Assembly (NCBI GenBank): GCA_030158675.1
Contig: JAOASL010000045.1
Location: 1 to 41,023, forward strand
Direction of reading: 5' to 3'
Origin: Burkholderiaceae bacterium
GTDB lineage: Bacteria; Pseudomonadota; Gammaproteobacteria; Burkholderiales; Burkholderiaceae_D
DNA: 41,023 nucleotides
Shown here: positions 1-6,991 of the stretch, piece after piece
Position numbering within the stretch: the stretch's first letter is position 1
How the letters are laid out: each line of letters opens with the position of its first letter
The notes under the pieces: model-generated
The model's database searches: none
What the model was told of the DNA's origin: nothing
Seen by the model: only the letters and a program-made list of their open reading frames with translations
Position numbers and translations under genes: made by a program

Positions 1-28
1 GCGAGTTCGAATCCCGCCGCCCCGACCA
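1..28 (+). tRNA. 3' end of a tRNA gene, probably tRNA-Pro (partial)
   Basis: The window opens inside a tRNA. The T-loop TTCGAAT is at 6-12, followed by the T-stem 3' side, an acceptor strand CGCCCCG at 18-24, discriminator A25 and an encoded CCA at 26-28. A C1-G72 pair with A73 and a 5' strand CGGGGCG would fit betaproteobacterial proline tRNAs. The anticodon lies outside the window, so the amino-acid identity is inference. One T-stem position (A4/C14) would be mispaired. Confidence 0.75.
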
Positions 29-40
29 ATTGAATCAAGC

Positions 41-70
41 AAAAAGGCCACTCCTCGGAGTGGCCTTTTT
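41..70 (+). terminator. Intrinsic terminator after the tRNA
   Basis: A perfect inverted repeat has arms at 41-54 and 57-70. The outer part is A5 on the left and T5 on the right, around a GGCCACTCC/GGAGTGGCC stem. The U-tract directly follows the GC stem, and the element lies 12 bases after the tRNA CCA, so it should end the tRNA transcript. It is symmetrical and could also stop leftward transcripts. Confidence 0.9.
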
Positions 71-137
71 GCGATATGAGTTGCTAGCACAAGGACGCTT
101 AGCAGAGTCCCGACAAATCTTCACGCTATGTTCTTAA

Positions 138-158
138 TTGCGATGTTTAACATCGCAA
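138..158. repeat. 21-bp perfect palindrome in the 29-328 gene-free stretch
   Basis: Arms TTGCGATGTT (138-147) and AACATCGCAA (149-158) flank a single T at 148. It could be an operator for a dimeric regulator, or an RNA hairpin with an 8-bp stem and a 5-base loop. No T-run follows on either strand, so it is not a standard terminator. The rest of 71-328 has no convincing gene. A short G5/C5 hairpin at 292-307 lies just past the stop of the transporter gene and may slow transcription there, but it also lacks a U-tract. Confidence 0.5.
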
Positions 159-328
159 CAATGACATCAAACACCCTGGCGCCAATTTCGCCGTAAGGCG
201 ACACGACAGAGGCATGCCTTATTTCTACCTTCGGCCACCGCCAACCATCGAAGCACTGGCAAGCCGGCCCGGGATGCGGGTGACCATGACTGGGGGTCGC
301 TGCCCCCGCCGTTCCGACCGACAGCCCA

Positions 329-1675
329 TCACTTCAGAGAGCCGGGAATATGGTTCTTCACGCATGCCAGCGCAGCCAGACTCACCAGCATGGAAAACCC
401 AAGCAGGTTCAGATAGGCAGCGGAACCACCGGCCGTGATCACGCCGGCGCCGACGAACGAGCTGAGAATCGCGCCTAGCCGCCCGACGGTCAACGCTGCG
501 GAAATGCCAGTCACACGCATCTCGGTCGGATACAGGTGCGCGCACAACGCGTAGGTCGTGCATTGCACCGCATTCGTGAACATGCCGTGCACGCCCAGCC
601 CGAGCAGGAAAGCCTGCGTGTGCTGCGTGATATCGATCGTCTTTAGCAGCAGCGCGCTGAGCGCTGCCAGCGAGCAGAAAAAAATCATTGGCCAGCGCGA
701 ACCGAAGCGCGTGATGGCCACAGCGCAAATGGTTGCGCCGACCACACCGCCGAGGTTGTAAGCAGTCAGGCCGAGGCTGGCCTGGCTCGGCTGCAGGCCT
801 TCGGTTGTCAGCATCGACGGCAGCCAGCTGAACGCACTGTAAATTGACAGCAAGGTCATGAAGAAACACACGCAAACACTCAGCGTGTCGCGCGCACGCC
901 CTTCGGTGAACAGCGCGGAAAAACCGGGCCGCTTCACCATGCCCTGCTCTTTGCTGTCGATGAACACGGCGTCATGCGGTACCGGATGTCGCATGCGATC
1001 AAGCAGCCGGCGCAACTCGGGCCAGCGTGCCGCCTTGCGCGACAGATAGCGTGGCGATTCGCACAGCGTGAAATACAGCAGCACTGCATACGCCGCCGGC
1101 AGCAGCCCGCCGGCCCAGAACAAGTAGCGCCAGCCGAGCGAGGGCAAAATCTGCGAAGCGAATAACCCGGCCAGCATGCCACCGAGCGGATAGCAAATGA
1201 TGGTGGTAGTGACCGCCACCGTACGGAAGCGCTGCGGTGTGTATTCGGCCGTCAGCGCCGAAGCGCTGGGCAGCGCGGCGCCGATGCCGAGCCCGGCGAA
1301 GAAGCGAATGATGGCAACGGTGTGTAAATCATTCGAAAACCCGATCAGGAAAGTGCAGGCGCCGAACACAAACACGCTGGTGACCAGCACAATGCGCCGG
1401 CCGATGCGGTCGCCCAGCAAGCCCGAGAAAATGCCGCCGATGGTCATGCCAAACAAACCTGATGCGACGGCGACTGAAAACGCGTCGCGGGTAACACCCC
1501 ATTCTTTGATCAGCGCCGGTATGGCAAAACCGATCATCTGGCCATCGAAGCCATCGAGGATCATGGCCAGCGCAGCCAGCAGATACATCGTTTTTTGGGT
1601 CCGGCTGAAAGGGCCATGATCGAGCGCATGGCCGATATCGAATGGCTTCGTGATGTGCATTGGCTGCTCTGCCAC
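329..1675 (-). CDS. MFS transporter, aromatic acid:H+ symporter (AAHS) type
   Basis: A 448-residue inner-membrane permease with about 12 hydrophobic segments. Family signs are the DGFDGQ motif in helix 1, the loop 2-3 signature GLLGDRIGRR (about residues 85-94), and the second-half signature around FGSRWP. DGFD in helix 1 is typical of benzoate, 4-hydroxybenzoate and related carriers (PcaK/BenK group), so proton-coupled uptake of an aromatic or similar organic acid is likely. The substrate cannot be read from sequence. The start is GTG at 1675, preceded by GGAGAAG at a good distance; ATG at residue 6 is the alternative. It follows the BLUF gene on the same strand, separated by an unusual inverted-repeat element. 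Nothing ties it to photosynthesis. Confidence 0.85.
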   Translation of the reverse strand: MAEQPMHITKPFDIGHALDHGPFSRTQKTMYLLAALAMILDGFDGQMIGFAIPALIKEWGVTRDAFSVAVASGLFGMTIGGIFSGLLGDRIGRRIVLVTSVFVFGACTFLIGFSNDLHTVAIIRFFAGLGIGAALPSASALTAEYTPQRFRTVAVTTTIICYPLGGMLAGLFASQILPSLGWRYLFWAGGLLPAAYAVLLYFTLCESPRYLSRKAARWPELRRLLDRMRHPVPHDAVFIDSKEQGMVKRPGFSALFTEGRARDTLSVCVCFFMTLLSIYSAFSWLPSMLTTEGLQPSQASLGLTAYNLGGVVGATICAVAITRFGSRWPMIFFCSLAALSALLLKTIDITQHTQAFLLGLGVHGMFTNAVQCTTYALCAHLYPTEMRVTGISAALTVGRLGAILSSFVGAGVITAGGSAAYLNLLGFSMLVSLAALACVKNHIPGSLK

Positions 1676-1695
1676 ATTCTTCTCCGTGGATTTTT

Positions 1696-1799
1696 AGTGC
1701 CTCTGACAAAACGGTGGTGACCAGGCGCACCGTCGCAGACAGGTCAACCGGGTCGGCAAGACGGTGCAACGACGCCAGCGGCGTTTTGTCAGAGGCACT
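1696..1799. repeat. 104-bp element with 18-bp perfect terminal inverted repeats and a nested 8-bp repeat
   Basis: The segment 1696-1713 is the exact reverse complement of 1782-1799. Inside, 1727-1734 (GCACCGTC) is the exact reverse complement of 1760-1767. The element sits 20 bases upstream of the transporter start. It could be a MITE-like remnant, although no target-site duplication is visible (flanks TTTTT and TATTG). It could instead be a long structured leader or operator for the transporter. A separate 7-bp hairpin, CGGAAGG/CCTTCCG, lies at 1813-1833. Confidence 0.7.
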
Positions 1800-1938
1800 T
1801 ATTGGCGGTGTACGGAAGGGTCTCGTCCTTCCGGCCTGATGAAAACAAGCGTCGGGATTTTTTCACAGAACCCCGGCGACCGGGATGAAAAAAATGGCCG
1901 CAATGAGGCAGACAGCACCGCGATACTGGTAACTGCAG

Positions 1939-2355
1939 TTAAAACTGGGGCTTGAACAGCGCCAGCATCTCAAGGCAGCCGTTCGGATCGCCAGCAAAGC
2001 GCTCGGCCGACAACGGCCTGTTCATGAACTGGGAAAACCCGGGGGTGGCCTGCACCGCCGGATCGGACAAATCCCGAAAACCCATGGACCAGTCAGAAAA
2101 CAGCCGCTGCTCGATCTCACCCTCGACCAGCACGATGGTTCCCGCATGACGCGGGTCTTTGCTGATGGTCGTGAACAGCGCCTGAACCTCAGTGCGCTCA
2201 CCTTCGATCAGCTGGATGAAATCGCCATCTTTATAAAGCAGCAACCCGGTAATGCTGCGGCGCTGATTCCTTTCCCGCGCCTTCTGCAGCAATTCCATTA
2301 ATGCGGACTTGCTGAAGGGCTCGACCGCTGCGCTCACGTACACAATGTAGTACAC
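1939..2355 (-). CDS. BLUF-domain blue-light sensor protein
   Basis: A short 138-residue protein that is essentially a single BLUF domain (residues 2-95) plus about 40 C-terminal residues. BLUF domains bind FAD and sense blue light by rewiring hydrogen bonds around flavin. The key residues are all present with AppA spacing: Tyr6, Asn30, Gln48, Trp89 and Met91 (AppA Y21, N45, Q63, W104, M106). No output domain is fused, so it must signal by protein contact. The start is GTG at 2355 with AAGGG upstream. Its position 2.3 kb from the cluster is suggestive because AppA, another BLUF protein, antagonises PpsR in Rhodobacter. That role here is inference only. It diverges from the M23 peptidase gene. 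Confidence 0.92.
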   Translation of the reverse strand: MYYIVYVSAAVEPFSKSALMELLQKARERNQRRSITGLLLYKDGDFIQLIEGERTEVQALFTTISKDPRHAGTIVLVEGEIEQRLFSDWSMGFRDLSDPAVQATPGFSQFMNRPLSAERFAGDPNGCLEMLALFKPQF

Positions 2356-2527
2356 GACAAGAGCCCTTATTTATTAGCAGGAAGCCGATTCTAGATTTTT
2401 GCCAGCCGATTTTCCATTAACTTTTTTCATCAAAATCTTTGATGCCCACTCCCTCCATTCGGTCGACTGCGCGTCCGCCGGACGGGCATTGCATTCTGGC
2501 CGAAGCATCTTACTCGCGAGTCAGTCA

Positions 2528-2533
2528 TATAAT
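2528..2533 (+). promoter_or_regulatory. Possible -10 box for the M23 peptidase gene
   Basis: A consensus TATAAT lies 49 bases before the peptidase ATG, which has AAGGA at 2571-2575. No good -35 box is seen at the expected distance, so the promoter may be weak or activated. Confidence 0.35.
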
Positions 2534-2582
2534 CTGGAACTTTTCATCGCAATTCTCATAACAAAAAAACAAGGATGCAGCA

Positions 2583-3512
2583 ATGCAGTTGATGTGGGTT
2601 TCGGGTCCGACGGGCGCGGTCAAGACGATTTCCATCACCGCCCGCAAAGTGGTCGCCGGCGCCGCCATGCTGTCGCTCGTGCTGCTGGCAGCCGGGAGCC
2701 TGCTGTATCTGGTCGGCTTCAAGATCGCCATCGAGGTGCGCCCCGAACTCGCGCGCAGCCTGGGCGGCGTCACCACCGAAGCCGAGCAGCAGCGGGTTGA
2801 ATCCGTCTATCGCGATCGGCTCGCGCAGCTGCAAGGCGTGCTGGACGCCACCACACGCGAAATTCGGCAACTGCAGCAGATGAAGAATCACTTCATGGAG
2901 ATGGCGACACCGGCGTCACTACGAGAAAAAAGCGCCTCCGGGGAACGTGGACGCGGCGGTCCGCTGCTGACCAGCCATCGCAGGGATGTCGGTCAGGGCC
3001 AGCCGCTGGAACACTCGCTGGAACAGGCAATGAATGAATTCGGCGAAATCGACAGGGCTGTGCGCAGCATGCGTGCAGACTGGGGAGCCCAGCTCGCATG
3101 GCTGCAGGCGCTGCCGACCGGGCTGCCGATCGGCGGCGACTTCAGCGTCAGTAGCGGCTGGGGCATGCGCTTTGACCCGTTCACAAGCCAGCTCGCACGG
3201 CATGAAGGACTCGACTTCACCGCGACCGACGGAACACCAATACTTGCCGCCGCCGGCGGCCTTGTGACCCGTTCCGGCTGGGAGGCCACTTACGGCAATA
3301 TCGTCGAGATCACGCACGCCGAAGGCTTCATGACGCGCTATGCGCACATCAGCCAACGCCGAGTGACCGAGGGACAGCGTGTGACACGCGGACAGCACAT
3401 TGCGGATGTGGGCAGCACGGGCCGATCTACCGGGCCACATCTGCATTTCGAGGTATTCCGGCACGGGCGGGTTCTGAATCCCGCGCAGGTCCTGCCAGGC
3501 CAGCGGATCTGA
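2583..3512 (+). CDS. Membrane-anchored M23 (LytM-type) metallopeptidase
   Basis: A 309-residue cell-wall endopeptidase of the periplasm. One N-terminal transmembrane helix (about 24-46) is followed by a probable coiled coil (about 65-105) and a C-terminal M23 domain (about 185-300). The zinc ligands and catalytic residues are visible: His207 and Asp211 in HEGLDF, His255 in YAHIS, and the HLH motif 286-288. All are intact, so it should be an active peptidoglycan hydrolase rather than an EnvC/NlpD-like inactive activator. ATG at 2583 has AAGGA seven bases upstream. The next gene encodes a bactofilin, a common partner of M23 peptidases in shaping the cell wall. This is a housekeeping flank gene, not a photosynthesis gene. 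Confidence 0.9.
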   Translation: MQLMWVSGPTGAVKTISITARKVVAGAAMLSLVLLAAGSLLYLVGFKIAIEVRPELARSLGGVTTEAEQQRVESVYRDRLAQLQGVLDATTREIRQLQQMKNHFMEMATPASLREKSASGERGRGGPLLTSHRRDVGQGQPLEHSLEQAMNEFGEIDRAVRSMRADWGAQLAWLQALPTGLPIGGDFSVSSGWGMRFDPFTSQLARHEGLDFTATDGTPILAAAGGLVTRSGWEATYGNIVEITHAEGFMTRYAHISQRRVTEGQRVTRGQHIADVGSTGRSTGPHLHFEVFRHGRVLNPAQVLPGQRI

Positions 3513-3650
3513 GCGTCTTTTTAGAAGTTGGCACGCACAAGCCTGCTCGCCTTCAAGCGCAAACTCCCCCGCATTGACGCCACATCAACCGCGGCCGGCA
3601 ACGACGTCTTGTATATTTTGCTTAGGCAAGCTGAGGAAGTGGAGATAAAA

Positions 3651-4085
3651 ATGTTCAAAAAAATGAAACAAAACAAACTCATGCCGACCCAGGAAAAATT
3701 CGACACGCTGATCGGCAGCACGACCGAGATCTACGGCCGGCTCGTCTTGCTCGACAGCGTGCGCATTGATGGCAAGGTCGTCGGCAACATCGAATCGGCG
3801 AAGGACAAGAAGGTGACCGTGGCGATTGGCCGCGGTGGCATCGTGTGCGGCGACATTTCCGCGCATCGCGTAGTGGTCGCAGGCAAGGTCGAAGGCAATA
3901 TCTGCGCAACAGAGCGCGTCGAGTTCTACAAAGACTCGGAAATCCGCGGCGACATCACCTATGGCACGATCGGTGTCGAACACGGCGCGCGGCTGCTGGG
4001 TCTGGTCATCCAGGCACAGGACGATCCTGCGGCCGCCGGCGCAGATGCGCATTCGGTCATCAGGAAGGCGCAGGAACCCAACTGA
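3651..4085 (+). CDS. Bactofilin family cytoskeletal protein
   Basis: A 144-residue bactofilin. A short Lys-rich N-terminal tail is followed by the beta-helical core from about residue 15 (FDTLIGSTTEIYG) to about 125, with the typical repeated G-x-V/I turns (IDGKVVGNI, GDISAHRVVVAGKVEGNI). Bactofilins polymerise without nucleotide at the membrane and often position cell-wall enzymes. The frame is open further upstream, but ATG at 3651 with GGAG at 3640-3643 is the right start because the fold begins soon after it and the upstream part is unrelated. A possible -10 (TATATT, 3612-3617) suggests its own promoter. Pairing with the preceding M23 peptidase matches known bactofilin neighbourhoods. Confidence 0.88.
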   Translation: MFKKMKQNKLMPTQEKFDTLIGSTTEIYGRLVLLDSVRIDGKVVGNIESAKDKKVTVAIGRGGIVCGDISAHRVVVAGKVEGNICATERVEFYKDSEIRGDITYGTIGVEHGARLLGLVIQAQDDPAAAGADAHSVIRKAQEPN

Positions 4086-4116
4086 TCGCCTACCCTGCCG
4101 CGCGAGCGCCTCAACG

Positions 4117-4145
4117 AAAGCCTGGCTGCCGGTCAGGCTTTTGTC
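4117..4145 (+). terminator. Likely terminator of the bactofilin gene
   Basis: Arms AAAGCCTG (4117-4124) and CAGGCTTT (4134-4141) flank a 9-base loop, and T-rich sequence follows. It lies 31 bases past the bactofilin stop. Confidence 0.65.
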
Positions 4146-4266
4146 ATTTTCATACCAATCCGCTTGCGCCGGCGGCTATGTAATGAAAAGACAAGCCGCG
4201 ATTACATCGGCAGTGTCTGCTCACCTGATATATAAAAAATTTATCGCCACTATTTATAATTAAAAT

Positions 4267-4366
4267 TATCTTTATATTTTGCAGGGCAGCATACTTCGTT
4301 TCGTCTCCTCTATGTCTTCTCCTCAGATATAGATTCAGCCCGCTCTCCCGAGCGGGCTTTTTTTTT
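4267..4366 (+). ncRNA. Candidate small RNA with two CUCCUC motifs
   Basis: A consensus -10 (TATAAT, 4255-4260) in an AT-rich stretch is followed about 80 bases later by a very strong intrinsic terminator, with no open reading frame between. Two exposed CTCCTC motifs (4305-4310 and 4319-4324) are complementary to Shine-Dalgarno sequences. This resembles trans-acting sRNAs such as the CCUCCUCCC-bearing RNAs of Rhodobacter (family knowledge). The 5' end is approximate. A second possible -10, TATATT at 4273-4278, would give a shorter RNA. The -35 region is poor. Confidence 0.5.
4337..4366 (+). terminator. Strong intrinsic terminator (candidate sRNA 3' end)
   Basis: Stem AGCCCGCTC (4337-4345) pairs with GAGCGGGCT (4350-4358) around a TCCC loop, followed by an unbroken T-run to 4366. 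The bactofilin gene already has a terminator at 4117-4145, so this one most likely ends a separate short transcript. Confidence 0.9.
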
Positions 4367-4456
4367 GTTCATCGCAACAGACTTGCCAAGGCCACTGACA
4401 GCGACAGCGATCTGTGCGCTTCCACCGATCACCATCGACTGCCTTTTGAGGCGCAC

Positions 4457-4490
4457 AAAAAAAGAGGGCGCCGACTTGAAGTCGCGCCCC
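4457..4490 (-). terminator. Strong leftward terminator with no assigned gene
   Basis: Read on the minus strand, a long stem (GGGCG plus CGACTT against AAGTCG plus CGCCC, 4466-4489) is followed by a run of T (complement of A 4457-4463). It stops transcription coming from the right, but no protein gene on the minus strand precedes it. The only start-to-stop frame close by is an 11-codon one at 4512-4547. The source transcript would begin somewhere in 4500-4610, next to the lhaA operators. Confidence 0.8.
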
Positions 4491-4565
4491 TGGAGATTTG
4501 GCATTGGCGTGTTACGCGTATGTCCATGAAACCCACGCAACCAGCATGAACAAAAACCGCGCAAA

Positions 4566-4583
4566 TGTAAATATTAATTTACA
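4566..4583. promoter_or_regulatory. CrtJ/PpsR-type operator, upstream site of lhaA
   Basis: An exact TGT-N12-ACA palindrome with an AT-only core, the consensus for the redox- and light-responsive repressor CrtJ/PpsR. It is the first of two sites, with 7 bases to the second (4591-4608). Confidence 0.85.
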
Positions 4584-4590
4584 TAGCATG

Positions 4591-4608
4591 TGTACTGTTT
4601 TGTTGACA
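4591..4608. promoter_or_regulatory. CrtJ/PpsR-type operator, second site of lhaA
   Basis: An exact TGT-N12-ACA sequence whose last six bases, TTGACA (4603-4608), are also the -35 box of the lhaA promoter, so a bound repressor would block RNA polymerase. Confidence 0.85.
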
Positions 4609-4631
4609 TATGGCCGGCACAGCAATACAGT
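4603..4631 (+). promoter_or_regulatory. Sigma70-type promoter of the lhaA-puhABC-crtIB run
   Basis: A perfect -35 TTGACA (4603-4608), a 17-base spacer and a -10 TACAGT (4626-4631). It lies about 50 bases before the lhaA ATG and overlaps the second CrtJ/PpsR site. Confidence 0.7.
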
Positions 4632-4679
4632 GCGCTGAGAAGTCCGGGATCCCGTTCCGGCCGGAGACGGCATAGCACG

Positions 4680-6113
4680 ATGAAGCAGCTGAGGAAACTT
4701 GTGGTGAGACTGGCGTCATCGCTGGATGCGCGCTGGATGCCGTTCGCCGACGCCGCCACGCCCGATCTGCCGCTGGCGCGCCTGCTGCGCCTGTCCCTGT
4801 TCCAGTTTTCCATCGGTCTGGCGACCGCGCTATTGGTCGGCACCCTGAATCGCGTGATGATCGTCGAGCTGGGCGTGCCGGCCTGGTGGGTCGCGCTATC
4901 AGTTGCGCTGCCGCTGGTGTCCGCCCCCCTGCGCGCGCTGATCGGGTTTCGCTCCGACACCCATCGTTCCGCACTCGGCCTGCGGCGCCTGCCCTATCTG
5001 TGGGTCGGCACGCTTCTGCTGTTCGGCGGGCTGGCGATCATGCCCTTCGGTCTGCTCGCACTGTCCGAACCGCAGCCGGGCATGCTGTGGGTCAGCCGCA
5101 TCGGTGCGGCACTCGCCTTCCTGCTGGTCGGCATGGGCATGCAGGTCACGCAAACGGCCGGACTGGCGCTCGCGACCGATCTTGCAAGGCCCGATACCCG
5201 CCCGCGCGTGGTCGCGCTGATGTACACGATGCTGCTGCTCGGCCTGGTCTGCAGCGGCACGCTGTTCGGCTGGCTGCTGGCCGATTTCACGCCGCTGCGG
5301 CTGGTGCAGGTGATACAAGGCTCGGCGCTCGCCGTCGCGCTGCTAAACCTGAACGCACTGTGGAAGCAGGAAGCGCTGAACCGTCAGCGGGCCGCGCAGC
5401 CAGTGGCGCAACAGGAATTTCGTGTCGAGTGGCGCGCCTATGCGAGCCGGCCCGGCGTCCTTCGCTTCCTCTGGACCGTGGGCCTGGGCACCTGCGCGTT
5501 CAACATGCAGGACATCATCCTCGAGCCCTATGGCGGACAAGTGTTGCAGCTCAGCGTAGGCGCCACCAGCCTGCTGACAGCGCTGACCGCCGCCGGCGCG
5601 CTGCTGTCCTTCGCGCTGGCCGCGGCGGCACTGTCACGCGGCGTCGATGCGACACGGCTGGCCGCACTGGGCGCGCTGGCCGGCATGCCGGCATTTGCCT
5701 TGGTGATTTTTTCCGCACCGATGGGTGCGCCGCATTTGTTCCGCGCCGGCGCTTTCCTGATCGGTGTCGGCAGCGGGCTGTTCTCGGTGGGCACGCTGAC
5801 AATGGCGATGAACCTGCAGCGTGACGGCGACGCCGGGCTCGCGCTCGGCGCCTGGGGCGCGGTACAGGCGACTGCGGCTGGCGCATCGGTCGCCGCTGGA
5901 GGAATGCTGAAGGATGTCGTCGGCACACTCGCCTCGGCCGGCTGGCTGGGCGACAGCCTCAGCTCGCCCGTCACCGGCTACAGCTTTGTTTATCACATCG
6001 AAATGTTCCTGTTGTTCGCCGTGCTGATCGCGATCGGCCCACTGGCCGGCCGCGCCGGCATCAGCCGGCCACGGCAGGAACAAAAATTCGGACTGGCAGA
6101 GTTCCCGGGCTGA
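4680..6113 (+). CDS. lhaA: LhaA, LH1 assembly / bacteriochlorophyll-delivery protein (PUCC-type MFS)
   Basis: A 477-residue integral membrane protein of the PucC/LhaA group, a major-facilitator-like family with about 12 hydrophobic segments. Members assist light-harvesting complex assembly, probably by holding newly made bacteriochlorophyll. Typical stretches are FQFSIGLATALLVGTLNRVM near residue 40, PLRALIGFRSD near residue 85 and FNMQDIILEPYGG in the second half. The ATG at 4680 fits the family start; the open frame continues upstream into the promoter, which cannot be coding. It is the first gene of the lhaA-puhABC-crtIB run and lies behind two CrtJ/PpsR sites. In many PGCs lhaA instead follows bchM directly. 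PucC (LH2) is the alternative name, but the puhA neighbour favours LhaA. Confidence 0.9.
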   Translation: MKQLRKLVVRLASSLDARWMPFADAATPDLPLARLLRLSLFQFSIGLATALLVGTLNRVMIVELGVPAWWVALSVALPLVSAPLRALIGFRSDTHRSALGLRRLPYLWVGTLLLFGGLAIMPFGLLALSEPQPGMLWVSRIGAALAFLLVGMGMQVTQTAGLALATDLARPDTRPRVVALMYTMLLLGLVCSGTLFGWLLADFTPLRLVQVIQGSALAVALLNLNALWKQEALNRQRAAQPVAQQEFRVEWRAYASRPGVLRFLWTVGLGTCAFNMQDIILEPYGGQVLQLSVGATSLLTALTAAGALLSFALAAAALSRGVDATRLAALGALAGMPAFALVIFSAPMGAPHLFRAGAFLIGVGSGLFSVGTLTMAMNLQRDGDAGLALGAWGAVQATAAGASVAAGGMLKDVVGTLASAGWLGDSLSSPVTGYSFVYHIEMFLLFAVLIAIGPLAGRAGISRPRQEQKFGLAEFPG

Positions 6114-6147
6114 AGCCGGCCTGTCAGTAAAGATTTTCGGACACTAC

Positions 6148-6163
6148 GCCGGAAGCGTCCGGC
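6148..6163 (+). other. Small hairpin between lhaA and puhA
   Basis: GCCGGA (6148-6153) pairs with TCCGGC (6158-6163). The 106-base spacer contains no gene. Segmental mRNA stabilisation before puhA is possible but unproven. Confidence 0.35.
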
Positions 6164-6219
6164 ACACGCGCTGCGCGGCTCATCCGGACCGCAGGCACAA
6201 CTAGGGAAGGAGAAGCACC

Positions 6220-6984
6220 ATGCAAACTGGCGCGATCACGCAATACGTCGATGTGGCACAGCTCGTGCTGTACATGTTCTGGATTTTCTTCGCCGGGCTG
6301 ATCTACTACCTGCTGCAGGAAAATCACCGCGACGGTTACCCGCTCGACCCGGGCAATGGCCGCGACACGCAGATCGGCGGCTGGCCGCCGGTGCCCAAGC
6401 CTAAGACCTACTTGCTGGCCAATGGCGAGCAAGTCACCATGCCCTATCCGCTGAAGCCGCCGCAGGCGCTGAATGCCGAACCGCGCCACCGCTGGACCGG
6501 CGCCCCGCTCGAGCCGACCGGCAACCCGCTGCTTGCCGGCGTCGGCCCCGGTTCGTGGAGCGAGCGCGCCGATCATCCGGACCTGACGCTGCACGGCGAC
6601 CCGAAAATCTCGCCGCTGCGCGCCAATCCCGAACATGGCGTGGCCGCACAAGACGCCGATCCGCGCGGCTTGCCCGTAACGGGAGCCGACGGTGAAGTCG
6701 CCGGCAGCGTGCACGATCTGTGGCTGGATCGTTCCGAAATGCTGTTCCGTTACATCGAGGTGAAGCTGGCAGACAGCGGCAAAACCGTACTCTTGCCAAT
6801 ACCGTTTGCGCGCATTGGCAACGACGGCGTGAAGGTCAACGCCATCCTCGCCAGCCAGTTCGCCGATGTACCCGGCCACCGCGAAGCGGACCAGGTGACG
6901 ATGCTGGAAGAAGAAAAGATCGCCGCCTACTATGGCGCCGGCACGCTGTATGCGACACCGGCACGACAGGAACCGCTGGTATGA
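6220..6984 (+). CDS. puhA: Photosynthetic reaction centre H subunit
   Basis: A 254-residue PuhA. A short periplasmic N-terminus (MQTGAITQYVD) leads into a single transmembrane helix at about 12-32 (LVLYMFWIFFAGLIYYL), then a cytoplasmic PRC-barrel domain. The barrel is recognisable around PRGLPVTGADGEVAGSV and VKLADSGKTVLLPIPF. The H subunit caps the L/M core on the cytoplasmic face and guides proton uptake to quinone QB. ATG at 6220 follows GGGAAGGAG, a strong ribosome site suited to a stoichiometric structural subunit. Length is normal for the family. The gene lies between lhaA and puhB, the usual puh order. Confidence 0.97.
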   Translation: MQTGAITQYVDVAQLVLYMFWIFFAGLIYYLLQENHRDGYPLDPGNGRDTQIGGWPPVPKPKTYLLANGEQVTMPYPLKPPQALNAEPRHRWTGAPLEPTGNPLLAGVGPGSWSERADHPDLTLHGDPKISPLRANPEHGVAAQDADPRGLPVTGADGEVAGSVHDLWLDRSEMLFRYIEVKLADSGKTVLLPIPFARIGNDGVKVNAILASQFADVPGHREADQVTMLEEEKIAAYYGAGTLYATPARQEPLV

Positions 6985-6991
6985 GCCGCAC

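Noticed and set aside
292-307. G5/C5 hairpin as the terminator of the transporter gene
   Set aside because: No U-tract follows on the minus strand, so it cannot be called an intrinsic terminator.
4179-4206. TGTAAT...ATTACA repeat as a CrtJ/PpsR site
   Set aside because: The half-sites are 22 bases apart rather than 12, and no promoter is attached.
4310-4564. 84-codon minus-strand frame
   Set aside because: It reads straight through two terminator stems, starts with TTG without a ribosome site, and has low-complexity basic sequence.
4590-4679. N-terminal extension of LhaA by 30 residues
   Set aside because: It covers the TTGACA promoter and a CrtJ/PpsR site; family sequences begin at the ATG at 4680.
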